64,000 bases of DNA from Cellulomonas humilata. Lineage in GTDB: Bacteria > Actinomycetota > Actinomycetes > Actinomycetales > Cellulomonadaceae. Of the stretch, positions 48,587 to 61,385 are shown piece after piece; position 1 is the stretch's first letter, and every line of letters begins with the position of its first letter. The stretch lies in contig NZ_JABMCI010000070.1 of the NCBI RefSeq assembly GCF_013359775.1, positions 434,001-498,000 on the forward strand, in the 5' to 3' direction. Below the pieces are notes generated by a model that ran no database searches, was not told the DNA's origin, and saw nothing but the letters and a program-made list of their open reading frames with translations. Position numbers and translations under genes: made by a program.

Positions 48587-49524
48587 GCGGCCTCCTTCGT
48601 CGTTCCGGTCAGGTGCAGGAAGACCTCGTCGAGGGTCGGCCGGCGCAGGACGACGTCGTCGACGACGATCCCGGCGTCGTCGAGGGTGCGGACGACGTGA
48701 GTGAGGGCCGCGACGCGGTGGGTGACGGTCGCGGTCACCCGACGTCCGTCGAGGTCGATCTCCGCATCGCCGGCCACCGCCTGCAGTGCGGAGCGGGCGG
48801 CGGGCAGGTCCGCCTCGTCGCGGACGACGACGTCCAGCCGGTCCTGGCCGATCGACGCCTTGAGCGCGTCCGGGGTGCCCTCGGCGGCGACCCGGCCGTG
48901 GTCGAGCACGGTGACCTGCGACGCCAGCTGGTCCACCTCCTCGAGGTACTGGGTGGTGAGCAGCACGGCGGTCCCGCCCGCGACGAGCGCCCGGACCGAC
49001 TGCCACACCTCCCGCCGGCCGCCGGGGTCCAGCCCGGTGGTCGGTTCGTCGAGCAGCAGCACCGTCGGGTCGAGGACGAGCCCCGCCGCCAGGTCGAGCC
49101 GGCGCCGCATGCCACCCGAGTAGGTGGACACGGGCCGGTCGGCGGCGTCGACCAGGTCGAACCGCTCGAGCAGCTCGTCCGCCCGGAGGCGCGCCCGCCG
49201 GGTGCCCAGGTGGCTCAGCCGCCCGAACATCACCAGGTTGTCGCGGCCGCCGAGGATCTCGTCGACGGCCGCGTGCTGGCCGACGAGCCCGAGGTGGCGG
49301 CGCACCTGGCCGGGCTCGCGGACCACGTCGAAGCCGGCCACGCGCGCCGAGCCGCCGTGCGGGTCCAGGAGCGTCGACAGGATGCGCACGGCCGTCGTCT
49401 TTCCTGCGCCGTTGGGCCCGAGCAGGCCGTGCACGGTGCCCGGCTCGACCGCGAGGTCGAGGCCGTCGAGCACCGTGGTGTCGCCGTACCGGCGGGTCAG
49501 TCCGAGGGTCTGGATGGCTGTCAT
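48583..49524 (-). CDS. ABC transporter ATPase, DrrA type
   Basis: A 313-residue ATPase. Walker A is LGPNGAGKTT, the signature is YSGGMRRRLDLAAG, and Walker B is VLLLDEPTTGLDP. The DrrA family mark is the tail RRPTLDEVFLHLTG. It exports a hydrophobic drug or lipid with the permease that follows. A TetR operator lies before it. Confidence 0.9.
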   Translation of the reverse strand: MTAIQTLGLTRRYGDTTVLDGLDLAVEPGTVHGLLGPNGAGKTTAVRILSTLLDPHGGSARVAGFDVVREPGQVRRHLGLVGQHAAVDEILGGRDNLVMFGRLSHLGTRRARLRADELLERFDLVDAADRPVSTYSGGMRRRLDLAAGLVLDPTVLLLDEPTTGLDPGGRREVWQSVRALVAGGTAVLLTTQYLEEVDQLASQVTVLDHGRVAAEGTPDALKASIGQDRLDVVVRDEADLPAARSALQAVAGDAEIDLDGRRVTATVTHRVAALTHVVRTLDDAGIVVDDVVLRRPTLDEVFLHLTGTTKEAA

Positions 49525-49543
49525 GGGCTCCTCCGTAGTCTAG

Positions 49544-49558
49544 CCGTACACTGTACGG
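49544..49558. promoter_or_regulatory. TetR operator between exporter and repressor
   Basis: Perfect inverted repeat CCGTACA-C-TGTACGG, in the 86-base divergent region between the DrrA-type ATPase and the TetR gene. The GTACA/TGTAC core is common for TetR repressors of drug exporters. It likely controls both genes. Confidence 0.75.
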
Positions 49559-49610
49559 TAAGGAACGCACGACGTCACCCCCGTGTTCCCGACGGGAGAG
49601 GATGGGTGCC

Positions 49611-50387
49611 ATGACGGAGATCACAGGCACCGGCGACCCCGCCCGGAGCATGGCGCTGCTGTGGCGCGAGTCGGAGCCGGCCCCTCGCGGTCGCGGTGCC
49701 GCCGCCGGGCTCTCCGTCGACCGCGTGGTGACCGCCGGGATCGCGCTCGCGGACAGCGAGGGACTCGGCGCGCTGTCGATGCGCCGGCTCGCCACCGACC
49801 TGGGCGTCGGCGCGATGACCGTCTACACCTACGTGCCCGGCAAGGCCGAGCTGGTCGACCTCATGGTGGACGCCGTGCTCTCGGAGATGGCGGACCTGTA
49901 CGCCCCCGCCTCGGACGACTGGCGCGCCCGCCTCGAGGCCGTCGCGCGCGCCAACTGGTCCCTGTACGAGCGACACCCGTGGCTCCTGCACGTCGCTGCG
50001 TCCGGCCGTCCCCCGCTGGGCCCGGGCGTGATGGCCAAGTACGAGCTCGAGCTTCGGGCGGTCGACGGCAGCGGGCTCGACGAGGTCGCGATGGACGCGG
50101 TGGTCACGCTCGTCGACGGCTTCGTGGCCGGCACCGCGCGGGGCGTCGTCGAGCAGGCGGCCGCCCAGCAGGCCACCGGGATCAGCGAGGCCGAGTGGTG
50201 GGCCGCCACCGAGCCGTTCGTCGCCCGCGTGTTCGACGCCGAGGCGTACCCCACGGTCGCGCGCGTCGGACCGATCGCCGGCGAGGCCCAGCAGGCGGCC
50301 TACGACCCGCGCCGCGCGTTCGAGTTCGGGCTGACACGCCTGCTCGACGGCATCGCGGTCCTGGTCGACGGGACGAACCGGTCATAG
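49611..50387 (+). CDS. TetR-family repressor of the divergent exporter
   Basis: A 258-residue repressor. The helix-turn-helix is LSMRRLATDLGVGAMTVYTY followed by VPGKAELVDLM; the C-terminal domain is TetR_C type with a drug-binding fold. ATG 49611 fits the RBS GGGAGAGG; ATG 49602 is too close. It should bind the operator at 49544. Confidence 0.9.
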   Translation: MTEITGTGDPARSMALLWRESEPAPRGRGAAAGLSVDRVVTAGIALADSEGLGALSMRRLATDLGVGAMTVYTYVPGKAELVDLMVDAVLSEMADLYAPASDDWRARLEAVARANWSLYERHPWLLHVAASGRPPLGPGVMAKYELELRAVDGSGLDEVAMDAVVTLVDGFVAGTARGVVEQAAAQQATGISEAEWWAATEPFVARVFDAEAYPTVARVGPIAGEAQQAAYDPRRAFEFGLTRLLDGIAVLVDGTNRS

Positions 50388-50396
50388 TCTCGGCTC

Positions 50397-50657
50397 ATGC
50401 TCATCCTCGGACTGATCCTCTTCGGCATGCTGATCGGTGCACTGGCGCAGCTGATCCTCGGCAAGGAGCGCGGCGGGGTCGACTGGTCCATGGCGATCGT
50501 CGCCGGGCTGGTCGGGTCGTTCGTCGGGGGGCTGCTCGCCAGCCTGCTCTCCGGCGACGGGCTGGCGTTGCGCCCGAGCGGCATCATCGGCTCGATCGTC
50601 GGAGCGCTGATCGTGACGGCGATCTGGCGCGGGACCCGCGGCCGCGCGAAGGCCTGA
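50397..50657 (+). CDS. GlsB/YeaQ/YmgE-family membrane protein
   Basis: An 86-residue three-helix protein: LILGLILFGMLIGALAQLI, MAIVAGLVGSFVGGLLASLL and IIGSIVGALIVTAIW. This is the stress-related Transglycosylase-associated family. Its transcript ends at palindromic element D. Confidence 0.88.
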   Translation: MLILGLILFGMLIGALAQLILGKERGGVDWSMAIVAGLVGSFVGGLLASLLSGDGLALRPSGIIGSIVGALIVTAIWRGTRGRAKA

Positions 50658-50669
50658 CGGCCGGACGCG

Positions 50670-50736
50670 CGAGAGCGGCAGTCCACCCGAGAACGGCACT
50701 GTGAACTGCCGTTCTCGCGGGAGACTGCCGCTCTCG
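50670..50736. repeat. Palindromic element D
   Basis: Two nested stems: CGAGAGCGGCAGTC (50670-50683) pairs with GACTGCCGCTCTCG (50723-50736), and CGAGAACGGCA (50688-50698) pairs with TGCCGTTCTCG (50707-50717). It lies between convergent genes, so it may double as a terminator. The layout is that of elements A-C. Confidence 0.85.
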
Positions 50737-50748
50737 TCGGACCGTCCG

Positions 50749-52740
<1,992 letters not shown>

Positions 52741-52896
52741 CCAGTGTGCAGACGTGTTCGTGCCAAGGGAACACTGTGGGGCGCAGTCGAACCGTTTAGG
52801 TTCTGGACTCCGAAACTATCGGATCACCAGGCAGAGAGGCGGGGGCGCCCGGCGTGCGCTGCGGCCGTGGACGGGCGCACGCCGGACGATCCGTCC

Positions 52897-54582
52897 TCAG
52901 CCGACGGTGCCGGTCACCGCCGTCCCGTTCCGGACCACCGTGTACTGGACGATCGCGCCGCTCCAGAAGTGGAACGTGAGCACCACGGGGGACGCGTCGG
53001 CGACCTCCGCGAAGAACGCCGGGCGCAGGAGGATCGACCCCGTAGCGGCGTCCGGCGCGAACGTCACGTCGAACTCCTTGAACGACGTCCACCCGTGCGG
53101 TCCGGCGTTGGACCCGTCGAGGTAGCGCGCCTCCATCGTGGCCAGCCGGTCGCCGCGGAAGGCGGTCGGCACGGCGAACGCGTCGGTGGTGCCGGTCGCG
53201 GCCGCGAGCACCGGGGTGTCGGCGTTGACGATCTCGATCCGCCACGGGACGCCCTGGGAGAACCGCGCGACCAGCTCGGCGCTCGTCCCGTAGGCACCGT
53301 CGCCGGACAGCCGCTGGAGGAGCGTGGCGGGCAGGGTCAGGGTGCCGCCGGACAGCTGGTAGTCCCGGCCCTGCTTGAGCTTCTTGCCTGCGAGCGACAG
53401 GTCCCGGAACGTCGTGCCGTTGAGGTGGAGCGTGATCGCCTGCTCGGTCACGGCACCGGGGTGCACGAACACCTGGTCGGTGGACGCCGTGCCGGAGCGC
53501 TTCCTCCAGCTGCTCGAGAGCTGCGCGAACAGAGCCGGGTCCCGCCACGTGAACGCGGTGCGGTCGAAGTGCTGGCCGTTGTCCCAGAGCATCGTCGTGA
53601 CGCCGGAGGTGCGCGCCTGGTACCCCAGGTACTCGAAGAACTTCAGCTTCTCGCCCTGCTCGATCGTCCCGGTGTGCCGGTCGAACCCGAGCAGGCCGTA
53701 CTCGCCGAGGATGACCGGGATACCGGCGTTCACCAGGGTGGTGCGCACCCGCGCGAACGTGTCGGTGACGTCCTGCTGCGCGGTCGCGTCGAACCGGGTG
53801 CCGCCCGCCACGTTCACGCTGAACGGCCAGTAGCCGTAGTAGTGGAAGGTCGCGGCCAGGTTCTGGTCGTTCAGCGCGGTGAACGTCTGGACCAGCGAGT
53901 CGAGCCGGGCCTGCCCGGAGTCGGTGTGCAGCGTGGGCAGCACCAGGACGCGGTCGGCGTTCCTGCCACCCGACGAGCGCACCACCTGGTGGAACGCGGC
54001 GTTCAGCTCGTCCAGCAGCGCGTACTCCTGGGCCTCACCCGTGGACCCGGCGAACTGCGGCTCGTTGATGCTCTCGAACAGCAGCGTGCGGGGGTGGTCG
54101 CGGAACCGCTCGGCCAGCTGCTCCCACGTGGCGGTGAACTGCGCGAGCACCTCGTCGTGCCGGGTGGGCATCGCGTTGGTCCACATCCACGAGTCGTGGT
54201 GCAGGTCCAGGAGCACCGACAGGTCCTCGTCGAGCGCCCAGTCGACGACCTCCTCCACGCGGTCGAGGACCACCGGGTCGATCGTGTAGTCCGGCGCCGG
54301 CCCCTCGTGCTGGCCGAGCGTGACGGGGATGCGGACGCTCTTGAAGCCCTGCTTCTCCACCTGGCTGAGCACCTTCTTGGTCACGCGCGGGTTGCCCCAG
54401 GCGGTCTCGTCGGCGCCGACGGCGTCGAAGGTGTTGCCGAGGTTCCAGCCGGGCTGCATCGCGGCGACCACCTTCGCGGCCGGCTTGGGTGGTGGGGCGG
54501 CCTGCGCAGGTCCGGCGAGCGTGGCCGTCAGTGCGGTGGCCGCGACGAGTGCCGCGAGGCTGGTCCAGAGGGGTCGTGTCAC
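52897..54582 (-). CDS. GH5 endoglucanase with X2 and CBM46 modules
   Basis: A 561-residue secreted glycanase. The signal peptide ends about LAGPAQA. The catalytic GH5 (subfamily 4-like) domain has GWNLGNTFDAVG, LDLHHDSW, FESINEPQ (acid/base Glu) and VILGEYG (nucleophile Glu). Then come an X2 Ig-like module (TDQVFVHPGAVTEQAITLHL) and a C-terminal CBM46-like module ending FHFWSGAIVQYTV. The GH5_4-X2-CBM46 form is known from Bacillus Cel5B and cuts beta-1,4-glucan or xyloglucan. Confidence 0.88.
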   Translation of the reverse strand: MTRPLWTSLAALVAATALTATLAGPAQAAPPPKPAAKVVAAMQPGWNLGNTFDAVGADETAWGNPRVTKKVLSQVEKQGFKSVRIPVTLGQHEGPAPDYTIDPVVLDRVEEVVDWALDEDLSVLLDLHHDSWMWTNAMPTRHDEVLAQFTATWEQLAERFRDHPRTLLFESINEPQFAGSTGEAQEYALLDELNAAFHQVVRSSGGRNADRVLVLPTLHTDSGQARLDSLVQTFTALNDQNLAATFHYYGYWPFSVNVAGGTRFDATAQQDVTDTFARVRTTLVNAGIPVILGEYGLLGFDRHTGTIEQGEKLKFFEYLGYQARTSGVTTMLWDNGQHFDRTAFTWRDPALFAQLSSSWRKRSGTASTDQVFVHPGAVTEQAITLHLNGTTFRDLSLAGKKLKQGRDYQLSGGTLTLPATLLQRLSGDGAYGTSAELVARFSQGVPWRIEIVNADTPVLAAATGTTDAFAVPTAFRGDRLATMEARYLDGSNAGPHGWTSFKEFDVTFAPDAATGSILLRPAFFAEVADASPVVLTFHFWSGAIVQYTVVRNGTAVTGTVG

Positions 54583-54679
54583 GGGGATGCCCTTCGTCGC
54601 AGTGTCGCGCGCGGCGGGGCGGCCGGCTCTCCGTCGAGCGCGTTGGGGGCGGCGTTGCCCCCGGCGTCGCGCTCGATCG

Positions 54680-54693
54680 TCGAAGCGCTTCGA
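54680..54693. promoter_or_regulatory. LacI-type operator before the GH5 gene
   Basis: A perfect 14-base palindrome, TCGAAGC then GCTTCGA, about 98 bases before the GH5 start. The GAAGCGCTTC core is typical of LacI-family sites and differs from the operator before the xylanase gene, so a second repressor is likely. Confidence 0.65.
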
Positions 54694-54745
54694 TCGGAGT
54701 GTAGGGACAGTGCGGTCCCGGAGGAAGGGGGCGAAACGGATAGGC

Positions 54746-54949
54746 CTACGGCTCGTGCCGCAGCAGGTCCCCGGGCTGGCACTCCAGCACGGCGCACAGG
54801 GCCTCGAGCGTGGTGAACCGGACTGCCTTGGCCCGACCGTTCTTCAGCACGGCGAGGTTGGCCGGGGTGATGCCGACGCGATCGGCCAGCTCGCCCACGG
54901 ACATCTTGCGGCGGGCCAGCATCACGTCCACGTCGACGACGATCGGCAT
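54746..54949 (-). CDS. XRE-family helix-turn-helix regulator
   Basis: A 67-residue Cro/C1-type regulator of the YozG kind: MSVGELADRVGITPANLAVL followed by KNGRAKAVRFTTLEALCAVL and ECQPGDLL. Its ATG overlaps the DUF2975 stop, a pairing that is widespread. Confidence 0.88.
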   Translation of the reverse strand: MPIVVDVDVMLARRKMSVGELADRVGITPANLAVLKNGRAKAVRFTTLEALCAVLECQPGDLLRHEP

Positions 54950-55446
54950 CAGATCACCTCGTCGAGCTCGGCACGCAGCGTGGTCGCCGTCGAGTCGAGG
55001 ACCATCGCCTTGGCCAGCAGCACGCGCAGGACGAGCACCAGCAGCGCGATCCCGGCCGTGCCCATGCCGCCGATGACGACGAGCAGGACGATCCCGGGCG
55101 CCACCGCCTCGCCGGGTGCGAGCACGAACGACAGGATCATCGCCAGCACGGTCGCCGCGACCGCCGCGCCGATGATGACGTCGACGTACCGGAACGCCGC
55201 CGTGCTGAACACGGTGTCGCGCCGGACCAGGGTGAGCAGCTGCCACACGCACACGAGCGCGGCCTGCACGGCCAGCACGCCCAGGAACCCGACGACCATC
55301 ACGGGCCAGCGCAGGTGCGCCACCGCGGCGCCGCCGTCGTCGATGTCGCGACCGATGGCCGGGATGATCATGATCTGCACCGCCAGCAGGCCGGCGAACA
55401 TCAGCACGATCACCGCCCGCAGCGCGAGGATGGCCAGTCGGCTCAT
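54949..55446 (-). CDS. DUF2975 membrane protein
   Basis: A 165-residue membrane protein with four hydrophobic segments (RAVIVLMFAGLLAVQIMIIP first). DUF2975 proteins are regularly encoded beside an XRE regulator, as here. Function unknown; perhaps a signal-linked membrane partner. RBS AAGGAG precedes ATG 55446. An inverted repeat lies upstream. Confidence 0.82.
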   Translation of the reverse strand: MSRLAILALRAVIVLMFAGLLAVQIMIIPAIGRDIDDGGAAVAHLRWPVMVVGFLGVLAVQAALVCVWQLLTLVRRDTVFSTAAFRYVDVIIGAAVAATVLAMILSFVLAPGEAVAPGIVLLVVIGGMGTAGIALLVLVLRVLLAKAMVLDSTATTLRAELDEVI

Positions 55447-55468
55447 GGCAGTGCTCCTTGGTAGCGAT

Positions 55469-55499
55469 CTATCGATTAACGAGAGAAACCTATCGATAG
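55469..55499. promoter_or_regulatory. Inverted repeat before the DUF2975-XRE operon
   Basis: CTATCGAT (55469-55476) and ATCGATAG (55492-55499) with a 15-base spacer, 23 bases before the start. The centre to centre distance is near two helix turns, so a dimer could bind. The ATCGAT core resembles PadR or XRE sites. Confidence 0.5.
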
Positions 55500-55518
55500 A
55501 CCGCCGCCATGGCAACCG

Positions 55519-55944
55519 TCAGCTGACCGCCTTCTTCACGAGCTCGCCGATCCGCTTCTCGTCCGCCGGCGTGAGCGCGGCGATCGCGAAGGCCGTCGGC
55601 CACATGGAGCCGTCGTCGATGTTGGCCACGTCGTTGAAGCCCAGCGTCGCGTACCGGGTGTCGAACTTCGACGCGGCCTGGAAGAAGACGACCACCTTGC
55701 CGCCCTTCGCGTAGGCCGGCTGGCCGTACCAGGTCTTGGGCTCGAGCTCCGGGGCGACCTCGGTGACGATCGCGTGGATGCGCTCCGCCATCGCGCGGTC
55801 GGCGTCGGCCATCTCCGCGATCTTCTCGAGCAGGTCGGCCTCGCCGTTCTGCTTGCGGCGCGACTCCTTGGCGCGTTCCTTGATCGCGGCGCGCTCCTCC
55901 GCGGTGAACCCCTCGGACTCCGTGCTCGTGGCCTTCGCCATCAT
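55519..55944 (-). CDS. DUF1801 (YdhG-like) protein
   Basis: A 141-residue protein of the DUF1801 family: AERIHAIVTEVAPELEPKTW followed by YGQPAYAKGGKVVVFFQAAS, FDTRYATLGF and the ALTPADEKRIGELV tail. Members have a sterol-carrier-like fold and unknown function. The N-terminal 50 residues are charged and helical. Two ATGs (55944 and 55941) follow the RBS GAGG. Confidence 0.8.
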   Translation of the reverse strand: MMAKATSTESEGFTAEERAAIKERAKESRRKQNGEADLLEKIAEMADADRAMAERIHAIVTEVAPELEPKTWYGQPAYAKGGKVVVFFQAASKFDTRYATLGFNDVANIDDGSMWPTAFAIAALTPADEKRIGELVKKAVS

Positions 55945-55975
55945 CTGCTTCCTCTCTGGACCGTTGCCGAGAACC

Positions 55976-58411
<2,436 letters not shown>

Positions 58412-58479
58412 GTGCGCAACGCTAGCGGCGGGCGGGGACACCGGTACCGTCGGCGCAACCGATCGGCAGGGGGCTGGCG

Positions 58480-59289
58480 ATGAGGGTGGCAGGCAGGACC
58501 GTCGTCGTCACGGGCGCCGGCGATGGCATCGGGCGAGAGCTCGTGCTCGGGCTCCTCGGGCGTGGCGCGCGGGTCGCCGCGATCAGCCGCAGCGCTGAGC
58601 ACCTGGAGGAGACTGCCGAGCGCGCGGGGCCGGCGGCGGACCGGCTGTCCACCCACGTCGCCGACGTCGCCGACCGGGAGGCCGTCGAGGCTCTGCCCGC
58701 GCAGGTCGTCGGTACGCACGGCCAGGTCGACGGGCTGGTCAACTGCGCCGGGATCATCCAGCCGTTCGTCTCCCTCGTCGACCTGGACTACCCGCAGATC
58801 GAGCGCGTCATGGCGGTGAACTTCTGGGGTCCGGTGCACACGACGAAGGCGTTCCTGCCGCACCTTGTCGCGCGTCCGGTGGCGCACCTGGTCAACGTCT
58901 CCAGCATCGGCGGTTTCCTTCCGGTGCCCGGGCAGACCGCGTACGGCGCCTCGAAGGCGGCGGTCCGCCTCCTGACCGAGGGACTGCACGCCGAGCTCGC
59001 CGGCACGTCCGTCGCCGTGACGGTGGTCTTCCCCGGGGCGGTGCGCACGGGGATCGTCGAGAACTCGGGCGTGATCGCCCCGGAGATCTCGGGTGCGACG
59101 GCCCGGCGCCTGGAACGGTCGATGACGTCCGCGCCGCGGGCGGCCCGGATCATCCTCGACGCCGTCGAGCGCGACGCCTACCGGGTGACCGTCGGCAAGG
59201 ACGCGGCCGTGATGGACCTGCTGGCCCGCCTGGCTCCCGAGCGCGCGGCCCGGCTCGTCCGGTCACGGATGAAGGCGCTGCTCAGCTGA
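58480..59289 (+). CDS. Short-chain dehydrogenase
   Basis: A 269-residue SDR of the classical type: VVVTGAGDGIGREL, NCAGIIQPF, NVSSIGGFLPVPGQTAYGAS with Tyr-x3-Lys, and FPGAVRTGI. The substrate is unknown; the C-terminal RSRMKALL helix suggests a membrane-near enzyme. It is convergent with the sigma gene of locus 3 (8-base overlap). Confidence 0.85.
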   Translation: MRVAGRTVVVTGAGDGIGRELVLGLLGRGARVAAISRSAEHLEETAERAGPAADRLSTHVADVADREAVEALPAQVVGTHGQVDGLVNCAGIIQPFVSLVDLDYPQIERVMAVNFWGPVHTTKAFLPHLVARPVAHLVNVSSIGGFLPVPGQTAYGASKAAVRLLTEGLHAELAGTSVAVTVVFPGAVRTGIVENSGVIAPEISGATARRLERSMTSAPRAARIILDAVERDAYRVTVGKDAAVMDLLARLAPERAARLVRSRMKALLS

Positions 59290-60469
59290 GCCGGGCCACC
59301 TGGGCGTCCAGGTACCGGCGCTCCGCCACGTTGATCGCTCGGCCGGCCGCCCGCCGGTAGTGGGTGAGCGCGAGGTCTGTCTCGCCGGCGCGCTCGTGCA
59401 GGTAGGCGCGCAGCTGGTCGACGCGGGGGAGGGCGTCGTCGATGCCGTCGAGGATCGCCAGGCCCGCCGCCGGCCCGTGGACCATCGCCGCCGCGACCGC
59501 GCGGTTCAGCGTGACCACGGGGCTGCCCGTCATCCTCTCGAGCAGCTCGTACAGGGCGAGGATCTGGGGCCAGTCCGTCGCGTCGGCGTCGGGCGCCCGG
59601 TCGTGGATCGCGGCGATGGCCGCCTGGAGCTGGTACTCACCGACCGCACCCCGGCCGATCGCGCCGTCGAGCAGCGCGGTCCCCTCGGCGATCATGGCGT
59701 GGTCCCACAGGCTCCGGTCCTGGTCGGCCAGCGTCACCGGAGTCCCCGACTGGTCGGTCCGCGCGGCCCGACGGGCGTCCGTCAGGAGCATGAGGGCGAG
59801 CAGGCCGCTGACCTCGGCGTCGACCTCGGCCGCGTGCACCAGCCGCGCGATGCGGATCGCCTCGTCGGACAGGTCGACGCGCGTGAGGTCGTCGCCGGCG
59901 CTGCCCGTGTAGCCCTCGTTGAACATCAGGTACAAAACGCGCAGGACGCTGCGCAGCCGGGTCGGGCGCTCGTCCGGCGCGGGCATCGAGAACCGTTCGC
60001 CCGCGACCCGCTGCTTGGCGCGGCTGATCCGCTGCGCCATCGTCGCCTCCGGCACGAGGAACGCCCGGGCGATCTCCGCGGTCGTCAGGCCGCCGACCGC
60101 CCGCAGGGTCAGCGCGATCGCGGACGTGGGGGTCAGCACCGGGTGGCAGCAGAGGAACAGGACGGTCAGGGTGTCGTCCTCCTGCGCGGCACCGCCGGAC
60201 GCGGGCTGCGCGGCAGCACGGCGCTCGCGGTCGCGGCGGGCGACGTCGCGGCGCCACCGGTCGACCATCCGTCGCGACGCCGTCTGCAGCAGCCAGGCTC
60301 GTGGCCGCGCCGGGATCCCGTCCGTCGGCCAGTGCTGCGCCGCCGCGAGCAGCGCCTCCTGGACCGCGTCCTCGGCGGCGTCGAAGTCGCCCCACCGGCG
60401 CGCGAGCGTGCCGAGGACCTGCGGCGCCAGCTCGCGCAGCAGGTCCTCGACGTCGGGCGGGACGTTCAG
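59282..60469 (-). CDS. ECF42-type sigma factor (locus 3, probable CTG start)
   Basis: A 395-residue sigma factor. Region 2 is FDAAEDAVQEALLAAAQHWP, region 4 is LTTAEIARAFLVPEATMAQR, and the C-terminal extension ends with TPR-like helices. No ATG, GTG or TTG lies near the family start. CTG 60469 overlaps the DGPF stop as CTGA, as in locus 2. It is convergent with the SDR gene. Confidence 0.82.
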   Translation of the reverse strand: MNVPPDVEDLLRELAPQVLGTLARRWGDFDAAEDAVQEALLAAAQHWPTDGIPARPRAWLLQTASRRMVDRWRRDVARRDRERRAAAQPASGGAAQEDDTLTVLFLCCHPVLTPTSAIALTLRAVGGLTTAEIARAFLVPEATMAQRISRAKQRVAGERFSMPAPDERPTRLRSVLRVLYLMFNEGYTGSAGDDLTRVDLSDEAIRIARLVHAAEVDAEVSGLLALMLLTDARRAARTDQSGTPVTLADQDRSLWDHAMIAEGTALLDGAIGRGAVGEYQLQAAIAAIHDRAPDADATDWPQILALYELLERMTGSPVVTLNRAVAAAMVHGPAAGLAILDGIDDALPRVDQLRAYLHERAGETDLALTHYRRAAGRAINVAERRYLDAQVARLS

Positions 60470-60906
60470 CGGGCGTCGCTCGCCGTCTCGAGGAACGCGT
60501 TCATCTCCTCGACGTCCGACGGCCCGTCCTCCATGATCCGACGCACCTGGATCGGCTGCTGGGTCGGGACCCCGCCGCGCCCCGGCACCGCGGAGACCAG
60601 CGCGGCGATCTCCAGAGCCCGCGCCTCGGTCTCGGTCTCGACGATCTGGTAGCCCGCCACCCACTCCTTGAACTCCTGGAACGGCCCGTCCGTGACGACC
60701 GTCCTGGCGCCGTCCGACGTGACGACCTTCGCCAGGTCCGGACCGGTGAGGATCTCCCCGCCCACCAGCTCGCCGCTCTCGATCAGCTCGCGGTTCAGGC
60801 GCCCGTAGTAGTTGAGGTGCTCAGCGACCTCGTCGTCGGTCCAGGCCGACATCGGCGCGTCGTCCGGACCGCTCTGGAAGTCCACGATCAGCAGGTACTT
60901 GGCCAT
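60466..60906 (-). CDS. DGPF-domain (YCII-related) protein (locus 3)
   Basis: A 146-residue protein with the core VVTDGPFQEFKEWVAGYQIV. The start MAKYLLIVDFQSGPDDAP fits the family. A degenerate ECF42 promoter lies 47 bases upstream. The stop overlaps the sigma CTG. Confidence 0.88.
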   Translation of the reverse strand: MAKYLLIVDFQSGPDDAPMSAWTDDEVAEHLNYYGRLNRELIESGELVGGEILTGPDLAKVVTSDGARTVVTDGPFQEFKEWVAGYQIVETETEARALEIAALVSAVPGRGGVPTQQPIQVRRIMEDGPSDVEEMNAFLETASDAR

Positions 60907-60952
60907 GACTGCTCCTTCGTCGTCGTGCCCAGACTGGCACTCTCACCCGAGG

Positions 60953-60979
60953 AACGGAGCCGTCCCGCGTTTCTCGACG
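60953..60979 (-). promoter_or_regulatory. Predicted ECF42 promoter of locus 3 (degenerate)
   Basis: Minus strand CGTCGA (60979-60974), 17 bases, CGTT (60956-60953): one mismatch in each element but the same spacing and distance to the gene as at the other sites. The sigma factor of this locus may prefer a slightly different sequence. Confidence 0.5.
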
Positions 60980-61004
60980 TGTCCCGCAGGAGTAGTTTCC
61001 GCGC

Positions 61005-61355
61005 ATGGACCCGATGTCCTCGACCCGGATGCCCGGCCGCCTCGTGCCCGCGAGCGGCGGTCACGTCCCCGTGCGGGTGCGCGGGTTCCTCGACTCAGCC
61101 GCGCCCACCCGTGCCACCCGGTCCGAGCGGGGGTTCGCCGTGGCGCTGGCCCGGACCGAGCACGACGTGGTGAAGGTGCTCGACGGCGCCACGGTCCTCG
61201 GGTTCCTCCCGGCCACCTGGTCGCAGACCATCGACTTCGAGCTGTGGTCGTGCGAGCAGGCGGGGGAACCGGCGCTGGCCCGCGCGGTGCTCGAGGGAGT
61301 CCCCGGGCAGCGCGACCTGTTCGTCATGCTGGACTGGCGCAGACCCCGTCCGTGA
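61005..61355 (+). CDS. Uncharacterised small protein
   Basis: A 116-residue protein that I do not recognise. It has no signal peptide or membrane segment. LARTEHDVVKVLDGATVLGF and TWSQTIDFELWSCEQ suggest an alpha/beta fold. It is divergent from the DGPF gene; codon use is like its neighbours. The start could also be ATG 61014 or 61029. Confidence 0.5.
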   Translation: MDPMSSTRMPGRLVPASGGHVPVRVRGFLDSAAPTRATRSERGFAVALARTEHDVVKVLDGATVLGFLPATWSQTIDFELWSCEQAGEPALARAVLEGVPGQRDLFVMLDWRRPRP

Positions 61356-61385
61356 CGCGGCCGTCCACGCGTCGGCACGGAGGGG

